Positions 34,071 to 45,986 of a stretch of DNA of 64,000 nt are shown here, in pieces. The notes below the pieces were generated by a model. It saw nothing but the letters and a program-made list of their open reading frames with translations, was not told the DNA's origin and did not search any database. Each line of letters opens with the position of its first letter. The stretch's first letter is position 1. The translations under genes were made by a program, and so were the position numbers. The stretch is from positions 620,001 through 684,000 of the forward strand of contig AP026543.1 of NCBI GenBank assembly GCA_026075535.2. Reading direction: 5' to 3'. This DNA comes from Tricholoma matsutake. Lineage: Eukaryota > Basidiomycota > Agaricomycetes > Agaricales > Tricholomataceae.

Positions 34071-36501
34071 CTGGGATATGATGAGCCTGATGAGCCTGGG
34101 GACAAAGAAGGCATGCCGTTTGCTGAACCAGGCCAGGAAGGAATCTCAGTTTGGGACCTTCTTGGTGAGGGTTTTATGAAAGAGGTTTCAGAAATAGGTT
34201 GGCAACTTTTGGACTGATTCTAACTGTCTTTCTGATGTTTTTTTTCAGAAGGCAAACTTCTTGATGAAAGTGACTTAACCCTTCTGCATGCCTACACCCT
34301 GAAAGTTGAAGATGGTATCACAAATGCAACTTTCAACAAATTTTGCTTTGCTTTCCCTCAAGCCCCACTCGACTCAATCAAGTCTACAGAGAAATGGGTG
34401 CAGTTCCTCTCAGGTTTTCAGCCCATACACTACAGTTGTCGTCATTCCTCATGTGTCTGTTATACCGGCCCATACGAGACCTTGCAGCAGTGCCCAAAAT
34501 GTAAGGCTGATCATTACAAAGCCAATGACACAACCACACATTCATACTTTGAATATCTTCCCATCATCCCGTGTCTTTGGGCAATGGTAGCCAATTCTAC
34601 CTATGCTAAAAAAATGCAATACCGGTCAAACCATGTGTGCGATCCAACCAAGTTAACAGATATCCTTGATGGCACACATTACACCTCACTACTGGGGAAG
34701 TGCGTCACCATTGGCGATGAAGAACTCCCTGAGTGGATCCTTGAGATATTGCACTTGGCTCATGCATGAAGGGACATAACACGATTGTTCCATGTTGAAT
34801 GTGTGAAATTCGAGGGATCTGCAAACCTGGTGCAAAAACACATTATATGCCCTTGGATTGTTCTTTCTTTCCAGGCGTTCAGGATTCATACAGCCCATCT
34901 GCTCTTCCACTCTGCAATCATGCATCATTCCTCGAACAAGCAGAGATAGTTCAATCCACTTCAACTAGCAAAGATTTCAATAAAATTTCCACAAAGTTTG
35001 GCATCAAAGGCATGCCATTGCTCAGTGCATTAAGCTCCCTCTCGTTTCCAACTTCATTCCCCTACAACTTCATGCATCTCATCTGGGCGAACCTGATTCC
35101 TAACTTGGTTCTCTTTTGGACTGGGAAATCAAGGACCTGGATCACAATAGGCAGGACTATGTGATTATGAAAACTGTCTGGGAAGCAATCAGAGAGGCAA
35201 CCTTTTGGGCTGGGGAAACGATTCCTGCTGCATTTGGGTCCCGCATCCCTAATGTTGTGTTAGAGAAGGCGCATATGATTGCTGAAACCTATTCAATCTG
35301 GACATTATACCTTGCACCCGTGCTTCTTAAAGGCCGCTTCCTGGATGAATGCTATTACAACCATTTTGTGAAACTCGTTCGACTGCTTACATGTTGCATT
35401 GACCTTGAAATCACGCATGAAGAAATTGACGACCTGGACCAAAATTTCCAAAAGTGGGTTCAAGACTATGAGCAGTACGTGCTTCAACCTCTCACTTAGA
35501 TGGAATTTTGTTTAATGGCTTGCCAGGTTCTACTGTCAAGATGATCCGGATTGTGTTTCATGCTGCCCACTCACTGTTCATGCCTTGCTGCATATTGCTC
35601 CAACCATCAGAGCTATGGGCCCGATCTGGGCCTATTGGGCATTCCCAATGGAACACTATTGCGGTGATGTCCTTCGCAACATCCAGAGTCGATGGTTCCC
35701 CTACTCAAGCATCAACAGATATGTTACGTCGTGTGCACAGTTAACCCACATCACCCTTCTATACAATTTGGATGAGAAACTATGCCTTCAACCATCTGCA
35801 TCTCATGACTGGAATTTGACACTGCCTTTATGTATGTCTTCCATCTCTCAACAAATCCACCAATTTACATTAGTTTTAGATCCGCTATATGTTCTTACTC
35901 CTCCAACGCGATCTGCTGAATCTATCAACCGCTCTCTATGGATGAAACTTACTGCGTCGCTTGCAACTTGCTTTGATGTAACTGTCCAAACAATTCGTCG
36001 GCTCATCCCAAAGGATTCCCAATTCGTTCAGTATGGCCGAGTATACCAGCTTGAGGGTGGCAATGTTATGCATGCTCATGAGCTTAACTCACCTCAATCT
36101 GATAGCTGAGACATGTCATTCATCTGGGTATGTGTTGATGTATCTCTGATGCGGTACACATTGACAAGTTTCTATTTTAGTATCAACTTTTGGTTGATAA
36201 ATTTGCTCATCAATGACGCCAAACATCCAAGTTTGAACTGCGCGACTTCTATGGCCAACTACTTCGCCTTCTTATCATCAGCATTCCTGAGTCACAAAAT
36301 GACTGAGTGTAGCCCCAAACACTTGTCTATGCACTTATCAAGTCAGTTAAACTAATCAACTCCACCGTGGATGGGATCAAATATTATGAAAACTTCAGAT
36401 CCATGGAATTTGTCGACCTCAACCAAGTGAAATGTGTCATTGGACAGATCATGGATCATGAGAGGTGGGCTATTGTTGATCGCAGCACATCTTCTGCATG
36501 A
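34071..36501 (+). pseudogene. Plavaka (CACTA/CMC-type) transposase, N-terminally truncated
   Basis: Characteristic Plavaka blocks: ISVWDLLGEGFMKEVSEI; CYTGPYETLQQCPKCKADHY; LPIIPCLWAMVANSTYAKKM; CEIRGICKPGAKTHYMPL; FGIKGMPLLSALSSLSFPTS; YNFMHLIWANLIPNLVLFWT; RAMGPIWAYWAFPMEHYCG; AQLTHITLLYNLDEKLCLQP; and the C-terminal VDLNQVKCVIGQIMDHERW. Three introns can be read: 34,198-34,248, 35,475-35,526 and 36,128-36,180. Each restores the expected order when removed. About 100 residues are missing at about 34,770, where LEILHLAHA joins KGHNTIVPC. A frameshift near 35,110 follows. The N-terminal zinc-finger part is gone, and the gene starts at the kinase junction. Confidence 0.9.
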
Positions 36502-36548
36502 CCACATGTTACATAGTTACTCCGCATTGTATTTGTATAGCTGTCTTA

Positions 36549-36554
36549 AATAAA
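36549..36554 (+). terminator. Possible polyadenylation signal of the Plavaka gene
   Basis: AATAAA about 48 bases after the stop at 36,501. Position and sequence fit a cleavage/polyadenylation signal, although fungi use this motif loosely. Confidence 0.45.
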
Positions 36555-36668
36555 GTTTCTTAGTTGTTTCTCAAAGCATTGAGAACATGCTGCCGAGTTT
36601 AAATTCAGCCAAAATTTGATGTAAGGCCTCATCAAAAATTCACATTGTTGAGCTAGCCCAAAAGTGGT

Positions 36669-36990
36669 TGAAATTCCTGTTGTTGTCGAAGTGGGAAATC
36701 ATCCCATCTATTTCAGCCCCTCATGGTATGTTATTCCACCTCACCAATTTGACATAAAAAGTAGAAATATACTGCATGTAAAATTCATACCTTAAATGTG
36801 TTGGAATCCAAACTGTCCTCTTAGATGAAAATCATCCTAGACCAACTGTATGAAATTCCTATCATTGTCAAAGGTGAAAAAACATCCCATATATTTCAGC
36901 TGCTCATGGTATGATATTCCACCACACCAACTTGGCATAAAAAGTAGAAATATACTATATATGAAATCAATACCTTAAGTGTTTGGAACA
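36669..36990 (+). repeat. Tandem duplication, unit about 182 bp
   Basis: Two units start with gaaattcct at 36,670 and 36,852. They share blocks such as ttattccacc/atattccacc, ataaaaagtagaaatatact and ataccttaa. They diverge by roughly 15-20%, so the duplication is old. It lies between Plavaka and the right inverted-repeat arm. Confidence 0.75.
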
Positions 36991-37108
36991 TTGCAGTCAG
37001 AAAGTCATCCCAAATTCATCCACCCTTAATTCATCCATATATATTATGAAATCAGGGTTTCCTAAACTAAACAAATGAAAAACAGGCCCCGCTGGGTTCA
37101 CAGTGTCA

Positions 37109-37766
37109 GCAGAAGCCTTTGTCTACAACAGTATAATAAGTATTACATCAGAGAGACAAACAGCAAGTAGGATTGGGAGCCCATGGTGCCTCATGCTTCT
37201 CAAACTCCTTTCTCACAATAGCCTCAGCTGTGTCCACCCACTCCTTCTCCCATCATGCATTTGAAAGTATGGGAGCTTCAGATTAGGATGAAGAACTGTT
37301 GGTCCAGCTGAGGTACTTTATCACATTGGAGCAGTGAGTGGCACTCACCCATAGTGATGCAATACACATTCAACAAGTCTGTCTTCAAGTAGTGTTCGGT
37401 GATAATTGCACAAGCAAACTTGAGAGCCTGCTTACTCATGGTGAGAGAGGTTGAGGATTTGAAGGTTTGAGTAATGTGTCGATGCAGTCCATTGGAATGA
37501 TGTATACAATTGTCATTTTAGTATCCCCAGAAAAGAGCATCATTGCTTCTTTGTATATCTATAGTATTCTTGTTGGAGTGACTCAGCTTTAATTTTGAAG
37601 ATGAATGAATACATTCAGCACATGCAGAAGATCTTCTAGTATAACCCAGTCATTGCCCTCAAGTTTGTACTGTTGGAGCTTCAACAACTTGTCAGCTGTG
37701 AGATTGTCAATTGCATGGTGGTATTGGTTTGCCATCTTCAGCATATCATATGTGGTATTCCAGTGG
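37109..37766 (-). pseudogene. hAT transposase fragment, right-arm copy
   Basis: Minus-strand copy of 12,913-13,582 with the same HWNTTYDMLKM and LKFACAIITEHY blocks. The dimerisation domain is cut off by the arm break at 37,109. It is bounded on the other side by the MULE, with TSD ATTCCAGTGG at 37,757-37,766. Confidence 0.85.
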
Positions 37767-40700
37767 TTTTGGGCAATAGGACCCCTTAGAAAACATATCA
37801 CATGAAATATTATATCACTTGCATGGACACTAATCTTATCTCTGTCGATATCTGGCCCAGTGCATCAAGAGGCCCATTGTTCATCTGGTGGACTCCAGTA
37901 GAAACATGTAGATAGATATTGTAAATTACTAGCTCCATAATCTCCTCCACTCATGGCAGACCTCATTAAGTGCTTGCGGTGCTCATTTTGTGGTGCACAA
38001 ACTGATTTTCCCCATAAACCCAACCTCCAATATTTGAAAACATGTGCCACCTGCAATACAAAGCAAAACGAATCAGCTGGGAAGAAGCGAGGCACTAAGG
38101 AAAATGAAAATCTTTTGAAGAAGAAGCAACGGGGATTAGGAAAGGATAAGACACTTGGCGGCCCACCAACATTTGCATGGAGCGTCTTCAATCAACTTCT
38201 TACAGAAAACAAAGACAGCGCATTTGAGTTTCATGCATTTGTTATGCTCGAGGATGATGCCACTACAGCGCCCGAGCAGTCTGAGCAACCTGGCCATGGC
38301 ATTGCCACACATATTGCAAAGACAGCCTGGGATTTAACAGGGTTCAGATTCAAGTTTGTTGCATTCAATTGAATAGATTCTTGCCAATCAAACTTACCTG
38401 AAATGAAACAGCTATAAGAAAAAACAAGTAAGCAAGACATGCAACAGAATCACAATGTACACTTTCTACTGTGCACAGCTCAAGGGCAAACAAACAAAGC
38501 ATAAACTGACCAATGACACAAGAAAGCAGCGTGCATGTATGACAATGGATCGGTACCAATGTGATGGTTGGTTGCATGTAACAGTTGATGAGAGTGACTT
38601 GAGCACGGTTTGTGTATGTATCACACACTACCGCTGGCACCATCCCTACATGGACGTATCAATTTCAGATAACATTGCAGAAGAGATCGAGAAGTTGAAG
38701 GACTTACCTGCTGTCAAGGTCAGTGAAATTCTGCCTACCCTTGAGGGCAATGATCTCATGGTTACTCAAGATATGGTGGGCAATTGTGAAAAACAATCCA
38801 AAAACAGAGTTAACACAAAAACAAGTATATGCACACTGGGCTCATCTACATGAGGCATATTGGTGACTGGATAATGATCAAGTCAAGTCTGCACTGAAGG
38901 TCCTGGAACGGGTGGATGATATCAACATTGAGACAATTGCCATTCCACAAGAAGATGGGATCTCATCACTTGCCTTTTCATTCAAGGATATACTGGGTGA
39001 CTACGGGGAGGAAATTACTGAAATTGCAATGGATTCAACCTGTCAGTACCTCATAACTTGATGTGGGTTATACTAAACTGATGTTACCTAAAGGGAAAAC
39101 AAACGCAATGGGATATGAGTTATATGGGGTTGTTGGGGAAGCGAATGGACAGGTGCTTCCACTTGCATTTGCCTTCACATGTTTGACAGATGGGATAGCT
39201 GTGCCAGGTGCAAAGGATCGAATGCTTCGAGACATTCTCCAACACATTGACAAGTACACACCTAACCTTGCTGTGGCACACAGCAACAAAGATCCCACTG
39301 AATTGAGCACAATCTGCAATGTATGGCCTGATGCAAAAAGTCAGCTCTGCTATTGGCATGCCATTAAGTATCTTGAGGAATGCCTGGCTGAAGATAAGCC
39401 ACCTGCGAAATATGATCCCCGAAAAACCCATCAACAGCTTGGGTTCATCGATCCGACATGGGCACCAGGTGTAACATCTGGTTGGCTTGAAGAGGGAGTT
39501 CATGAAGACAACACAGAGTGTGAACAACCTACAAATGATGAGGATGCTGAGGATGAAGAGCCCATAAGTCCAACACAAGTGCAAAACAGAACAGAAACTT
39601 ACATGTGTTACTACAGATAATGGAACCACCTGCAACATGTCATCCACCCATTTTCATACTCATCACAGATGGTAAACACATCCCCATCTGGCCAGCACCT
39701 CCAAAGGTCACAAAAGGGGACTTGCCTATTTTTTGCCCAAAGGAGCACCGAGTGACAATCATAGAAAAATTCTGGATTCACTTACATCAGCATCCACAAA
39801 TTCCATTCAACGATGAGAATAAAACATGCCTGACAAGCCAAGAGATATACCATGGGGCAGCCAAGGACATGTATACGACTTCTGTTTTTAATGTGACTTG
39901 GGACAAGTGTGGGCCTACCTCTGGAATTGCTGGTATACACCAAAACAATGGAAACTTTGGGCTCATTCAACTGACCCGGCCATCTCAAAGTTGAAAACAA
40001 CAATGATTGTTGAAAGTCTATGGCACAACCTTAAACATCAGGATTTACAGGAATTTAACCGACCTCATCTTGACCTTGTGACACATATCATCATTTCTGA
40101 TGTACTGCCTCATGTCGTATGATGCTGGATTACATTCAAAACTTGAGGCGCATTGGGAGGCCAAAAGCTTTAGCTGGGTGGCAAACCAATTTTCATGCAG
40201 ACTGGGTGGATATGAGCCATTCAGATGAGTATTGCCTAGTCAAGAAGGAGCTTAAGTGGTTGAAGGCACCTAAAAAAATGAAGGGCTGTAACAAACGACT
40301 GGCGGAGATTGCTGAGGAAGAAAGTCAACCTTGTGGTGAATATCTCATGGAAATCGATCAGTGGACATGCAGCTGTCCTGCATATCTGATCAGTTGGTTC
40401 CTTCTGTGCATGCAAACATCTTGTCAGGAAAGCAAATGAAGTGCTGGACAACATGCCAATCACAAGCCTGACCTTCTTTGCAAATCTCCATCGACAGTGC
40501 TACCCACCCTATTACTCGATTGAGGGCATCCATTTTGACAAAGCTACAGAGGAGGAACACAAAGAGGGACCAATATGTGTCTTGGGACATGATCTGATGC
40601 ATTCAGAATTGAGCAAATCCAACAGACATTCAAGTTCGAGCCCTGATGCAGATGATTTGATACAGAAATTGAGGAGGAAAATGGCAGCACAATGGTTGAG

Positions 40701-41203
40701 GTAGACATGGGTGAAGACCGTGAGGTGAAAAATACAGAAGGGGACCAAGGACCAGCACCTCAGGGGAGTGTTCAAGATGACAGCTCAGAGTCTTTGGAAG
40801 TCAAGGATGAGTCTGAGGAGCATGTGAGTGTATTTGGACACCTGTTCTTATTATGTACTGAATTGTAGACAGATTTTCTTTTCAGAAGCAGAACAACAAC
40901 ATCTAAAGCAAAGCTTCTTGGACATAATGGGGGTGATAGAGGGGGACAGAGGCATTCATCCAAAAATGGCGGGTGTCTTGAAACCAATCTTCAATCAGAT
41001 TGGGCAAGTTGGCCAGGACATTGGAAACCACAAGAGGCAGAGAATGAGTCAGCGTACTTGGAAGGACTCGAACTTGAATACAATGTATCTTGATTAGATT
41101 CTGAATGTATCAATGCCGCTGATAATCTACATGCTTAAGCCAACATACATGTGATTCAGATAGTCAGGTGATATGTTTTCTAAGAGGTCCTATTGCAGGT
41201 GTC
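37767..41203 (+). mobile_element. Mutator-like element (MULE), right copy
   Basis: 29-bp TIRs at 37,773-37,801 and 41,168-41,196, with TSD ATTCCAGTGG at 37,757-37,766 and 41,204-41,213 (the reverse complement of the left-arm TSD). Carries the + strand transposase pseudogene. Same structure as 9,476-12,912. Confidence 0.88.
37953..41097 (+). pseudogene. MULE transposase, right copy (pseudogene)
   Basis: Same domain order as the left copy: cysteine pairs (LRCSFCGAQ, CATCNTKQ); YQCDGWLHVTVDESD; MULE core GYELYGVVGEANGQ and LCYWHAIKYLEECLAE; QVWAYLWNCWYTPKQWKLWA; GRPKALAGWQTNFHADW; SWIM finger TCSCPAY...CKHL; YYSIEGIHF; acidic tail. An intron at 39,042-39,093 (52 bp) splits MDST-W-KTNAMGYELY. 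A second of about 41 bp probably lies before 39,620. Shared frameshifts occur near 39,890, 40,120 and 40,410, plus a stop at 38,370. Here the segment after 39,890 is an open frame in the shifted register (39,898-40,122). Once active, it would have bound TIRs and moved the element by cut and paste. Confidence 0.9.
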
Positions 41204-41868
41204 ATTCCAGTGGGTCATAACATCATGGGGCATGAGTCAAATGGGGAGACCATGTGTGATGCAGGCCTTATGCCAGGAAGGCAGACTGTAAAGGTTCCAT
41301 CCTTTATGCCGTCTTACTCACTACAGGTACCCAGAGCTTGACCAAATGGTATTGCTAAAGGTATAGTAGTAGTGTAAGAAGTAATCCTTACATAACACCA
41401 ACCATGTACCAAATAGGGAATGTATGGGGGTACAAATAAGTGTAACTAAGTTTTGTTACATGCCCCCCTTTGAGATTGCTCTGTGCAATCTGAATAAAGT
41501 AAGAAAAAGTAAAAAATCAAAGGAATGGCTATAGATAAATGTCCAAGGATCAGAAGATAAAAAACCATGGGTGGGCCATTAGGACCCAACCATATCAGTC
41601 CATTGTATGTTGAAGGTAACAAGGCAGCAGACTAGGCAGAGGAGCAGGATGTGGAAAGGGATGATGGTGAGTGTGGTTGCAACAGGGGTTGGTGGTCATC
41701 CTCCTCGCCCAGCTCCATCTCCTCTGCAAATGGTAGCACATGAGTGGGGGCAGCTGGGCCTGTGGTTGGTTCCCCCATTTCCTTGTCCTCAGTCATAGGT
41801 CATGCTGTGGGCTCCCACTCCACAGTAGGGTCATTGGCGGCATGTCGGGCAAAGAGCTGGTGTAGGGG

Positions 41869-41876
41869 GTCAGAAT
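41869..41876. repeat. Target-site duplication of the non-autonomous hAT, right arm
   Basis: GTCAGAAT here and at 43,304-43,311, perfect 8-bp direct repeats. Confidence 0.9.
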
Positions 41877-43303
41877 TAGGGCTGCACACCATGCTGTACA
41901 CTGATGGTTACAGCACCCATACCATCAGGACCTTGAGCCTTGCCTTGATGGTACGGTGTACAGTACAGATTTATGCCATATTGACCATCAAAAGATGGCC
42001 ATTATGGCCATCATATGGCTATATGGTTCCCAAAAATGGAAATGCTGATTAACCTCTGACAACAACAACAACACCAACAACAACACCAACAACAATGAGA
42101 ACAATGAGTCATCTAGTAAGTTTTTTTTGTTTCACTATTGTTTATTTACCAGTATACCCTTGTCTATGAGGTCCAATGATGACAAAACCAACAACCCCAC
42201 CCCTGGACTCACACTGTAACAGTGCATATTGGGGAATGGGGAGCACAGCAATGGAAAGCCCGAGTGTCAAGCCCATATGTATGTTTCCTTTTTCTTTTTA
42301 TCCCCCTTCTACCAATCTAATAACTCAGAGGGACAAATGACAACAGGATGAACACAAGCTGAAATGGGGGAAACACCAGTGCATGTGAGACAGCCCCTAG
42401 GTAATGCAGGGAACCAATGACATCAGTGGGGAGAGCACCGTGTGCAACCATAAGAGGTCCATCCTTACAAAAAATATCCATGCATCCCTTACTGATGCTC
42501 TGTTCTGCCTCTCTGCCTCTGTAGAATTTCATACATTGTTACTCTCTATACCTCCTCTGAGGCTCCTTGTCCCTCTACTGACCACTGACATGCTGACACA
42601 TATCTAGCTTGTTTGATTGCTCATGATGGTGCCTGCTGATGGTCCTTGTATGTCGATCATTATCAGGAGAGAATGGGTGAAAAGTGGCTGACTACTGGAA
42701 TTGCTTGTACTACAATATGATCTCATACTTCTGTGAGTTCTCAGCTCTTGTTTTTGAAGTCTTTGATTTGTTTACACACATCACTTTAATTGAAGATCCA
42801 ACATTCAGCGCCGTTTAGTTTTTCTTAGTATGTAGTTACATATGATTGACACATGATCACCCTTGTTCATAGTACACTGCAATACATTTAATTTATCTGT
42901 ATCACATCCCAAGTGTACCATAAGAAGAGAAGCCAATCTGGTAGCCCAGGTAGTACCTTTCATAGACATGTATGTCTGTCTATTGATGTGATGGTAATTT
43001 TAGCACATGCTGTCTCTTCCAACAGGTGTTTTCCGTGGTGGGTGGGTTAGTGATGCTCTCCCCAGTGTTCTTCAACTTGCTCCAATGCAACCAAGGCATC
43101 ATTTTCAGCACTTGAGGGCAATTAAAAATGAATACTCATCATTTTATACACTGTACAGCCATCACCCATATGACAGCTGTTCCATTATCCATACCATACC
43201 ATCAAGGGAATTGAAGTTGGGCTGTATGGATGGTGTACAGCCTACTGTCACAGCACCATATGATGTATGGCCATTGCTATAATATGGATGGTGCACAGCC
43301 CTA
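41877..43303. mobile_element. Non-autonomous hAT-type element, right copy, uninterrupted
   Basis: 1,427 bp with ends TAGGGCTGCACACCAT and ATGGTGCACAGCCCTA, and perfect 8-bp TSD GTCAGAAT. Subterminal regions contain several copies of ATGGT/ACCAT-type motifs near both ends, which may be transposase-binding sites. No transposase is encoded. It holds the empty target site of Gypsy A. Confidence 0.9.
41891..41895. other. Empty target site of the Gypsy A insertion
   Basis: ATGCT here is the reverse complement of AGCAT, the 5-bp TSD flanking Gypsy A in the left arm. Sequence on both sides matches the left arm without any residue of an LTR, so no element was ever excised or recombined out here. Confidence 0.93.
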
Positions 43304-43510
43304 GTCAGAATGACATCCTACAGTGTGGCTGTGACACCCTGGGTATTCCTGGGGTATGTTACTGGTGTTACATGTAGTCACACCTTCCCTAGCAGCATAC
43401 ACACTATGTTGATAACAGTACTACACTATACAGTGGTTCTACTTATCCTTGTGTGATCAGTCTTATCACCCCCCTACCAGGCCCTTTACACTTTTTTAAG
43501 TACCCATTCC

Positions 43511-43660
43511 CAGTTTGCCAGCAAACTGGCAATATAGTGAGTTCTTACAAGAACTCTCTCTCTCCTTTGACATGGTTATGCCAGTCAAAACCAGCCTTCT
43601 GGATTGAAGTAAGGGCCAACAGGCCCTTGCAGACCCCTTTATGGGTGCCAATAGGCACCC
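43511..43660. other. Cluster of four perfect 18-nt hairpins (right copy)
   Basis: Inverted repeats at 43,511-43,528 (8-bp stem, 2-nt loop), 43,539-43,556 (8 and 2), 43,611-43,628 (7 and 4) and 43,643-43,660 (7 and 4), all perfect and all exactly 18 nt. They lie about 90-240 bp upstream of the acidic-protein ATG at 43,749, possibly in its promoter or leader. Confidence 0.7.
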
Positions 43661-43748
43661 AAATGCATCACAAGAGGGAGATATGCATGATGTGATGTTG
43701 TTGTGAGGTGACACATCACAGTTGTGCTTGATGTGACTTCATGTCGAT

Positions 43749-45129
43749 ATGCCATACAAACACTATGGCATTCACTCTAACGAAGTACTTGATAGGTATT
43801 TCTACTATAATCCTAAGGACTTCCTATGGATGTGCCATCTAACAGACACAAAAAACACAGTGCATGAGATCAAGCACCAGCTCAAGAATGAATGTGAGCT
43901 TGACTTTCGAGGTCTATCAAGTGATAAGGTGATCTACATACGAGGTCATTGGGTTCCATTGGTACATGCCAATGGAGTGAGTGAGGAAGAACAAGCCCTG
44001 GTTGAACTGGCTCGCGATACTATGCAATTGCATAGTACACTCTAAAAATGAGTGGCTACTGTCCACTACAGCCATCGATGAAGGCACCAAAGGGTGTCAT
44101 GATAGATGCGTAGTGGAGAAGAGCTCCCCGATTCTCAAACCCCTCATCCTATCCTCACCCCACTTAGTCAAAAATCATGGGGAATGTATGTTTGTACCCC
44201 CGATTCTGGCACAACCTGTTACTGGAGAACAGGCCATCGAATACAACGAGGCAGACACCAACACTATGGACATGAACAAGAACATGTTCGTGAACTTGGC
44301 CTGCAGGGACAAACAGTCAGACTGCAGCACCGAGGATGTTGAGGATGAGATGGATGAAGATATGTCCATGAATTCCATTGGTGGAGATGAAAAGTCTAAC
44401 CACAGCAATGATAATGTTTCTGAAGGTGACGAGACAGATGCAGATGCATCTGTAACCTTGAGCCTGGAGGAGAACAAATACCATTGTCCTGAACCAGAGA
44501 TAGAAAGACAAACAAATATGTTCATTGATAACCAAGGAGAAATGGATCCCACAACTGAGGGTCCAGGCAGAGGGGGAGAAAACTCTGCAGAAACAGAAGA
44601 TTTGGATGCAGACATGCCCATAGATTCAACAGCTGATAATGGCAAAGCAAACATGGCTATGTTCGCAGATGCAGAGCCTGGTGAGGGTGAACTAGAGGCC
44701 CCCACCAATGTGCAAGATGTTGATGAAGAAGACAGTGATGAAGATGCCACTGATGATGAAGAAAATGAGACAGATGCAGATGCATCTATCACCACAGAAA
44801 AAAAAAATGTGGACACTAGAGGATGAATGGATACGTTCATTGAGGAGTCACCAGAGGCTTCAGAGGAAGTCTTGTCAGATCGAGATGAGACAAATGCAAA
44901 TATGTTCATAAACTCAACCTGCAGTGACAAGGAGTCAGACTGCAGCATCGAGAGTGATATGGAGGATTGTGAGATGTATGCAGATGCATCCATAGAATCT
45001 GTTGCTCAAGAAGAAATGGAGGGGTACATGAAGGTCCCAAAGGATGACAGGAATCATCATATGCAGACGTTCAACAGGCCTCATGCCCACAAGATATACA
45101 TTGAACACTGGGATGGAGTTGGAGCCTAG
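43749..45129 (+). pseudogene. Acidic repeat-containing protein gene of unknown family
   Basis: Begins ATG 43,749 with a folded-looking N-terminus (LDRYFYYNPKDFLWMCHLTD, VIYIRGHWVPLVHANG). A one-base insertion with a stop at about 44,042 shifts the frame; the left-arm copy is intact at that point. The next frame (to 44,826) is Asp/Glu-rich and repeats a module of the type DETDADAS/DETNANMFIN...SDCS. A TGA at 44,824 is followed in frame by a further module (MDTFIEESPEASEEV...) to 45,129. I recognise no family. Repeated acidic modules suggest a nuclear or disordered protein, but that is inference. A zinc-cluster frame follows 140 bp downstream on the same strand and could be the same gene. Confidence 0.55.
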
Positions 45130-45268
45130 CAGACCATATACCGATGAGCGTACATGTTTGTCGATAGTACACAGAGGGTAGAGGTAGAAACATACAACAA
45201 AAGACGTCGCCCTACAGCTAACCAAGAGGGCAGCATGAGGAGCACCCCAGCAAGGGAGTCTGCAAACA

Positions 45269-45955
45269 ATGCTGTGTGTGCAATGTGTCAGGCTTAGGCA
45301 TGAGTGTTGGGAGCAGGTGAATGGAAGAATGGCATGCTACTACTGTGGGAAAGGGAAAGTTCAGTGTGATCCAGAGGACATGGATCAAGTGCCAAGAACC
45401 AAGAAAGCAAAAGGATTGGCAAGAAGAAACGCAAAGAAGGTGTGATTTTCCAGTGAAGACAGTGGAGAGGAATCATCTAGGTGGCTCACTGCAAGACAAA
45501 AAGGAAAATCCAAAGTTTAGTTCTTCCATATCATGACACATAAAACCACTAACTAACACAGATACCCATAGCTGTGGAAGAGGATATCGACATGGCCAAT
45601 CCTGACCCCAAGCCAACTGCCCCCCCTGCCCTGACTGCCTCACCCACCCCGGTGACTATGCCACCCTCACTGGAAGTCTATACCAACTGGAGGAAGACAT
45701 GTACAAGCATGCACAGTGGAATGAATAGTCATTCCAAGAGTCCCGACTCCACGTATGAGAACTCTGAGATGCAGTTGACTCACTTCAAAACAGGGTGAAC
45801 AACATTGAAGCATACCTTGGGTTGCAGGCCAGCACACAACTCATTGCATTTGTACAATGGTTACATGGCTGGGCAGGTGGTTCACCTCGAGAGGACTCCA
45901 AGCAGAAGGGCAGAGGCAGATTTGGAAGGAATGACAGATGCTGAGGAAGTTGATG

Positions 45956-45986
<31 letters not shown>

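Larger units (their letters stand above)
37109..44446 (-). repeat. Right arm of the large inverted duplication
   Basis: Reverse complement of 116-13,582 without the Gypsy element. The inner break is inside the hAT exon just after its intron (agcctttgt...). The outer break lies inside the acidic-protein gene, which continues uninterrupted to the right here. The right arm is therefore the original context for the outer end, and the left arm is the original context for the inner (hAT) end. Confidence 0.93.

Noticed and set aside
116..44446. The inverted arms as terminal repeats of one giant transposon (Starship- or Polinton-like)
   Set aside because: The outer and inner ends cut through different genes, each arm contains complete smaller elements, and I see no tyrosine recombinase, capsid or DNA polymerase B genes in the spacer.
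44175..44993. 272-codon minus-strand frame
   Set aside because: It is the complement of the GAT/GAG-rich acidic-protein gene. The Ser-rich sequence is expected from that composition.
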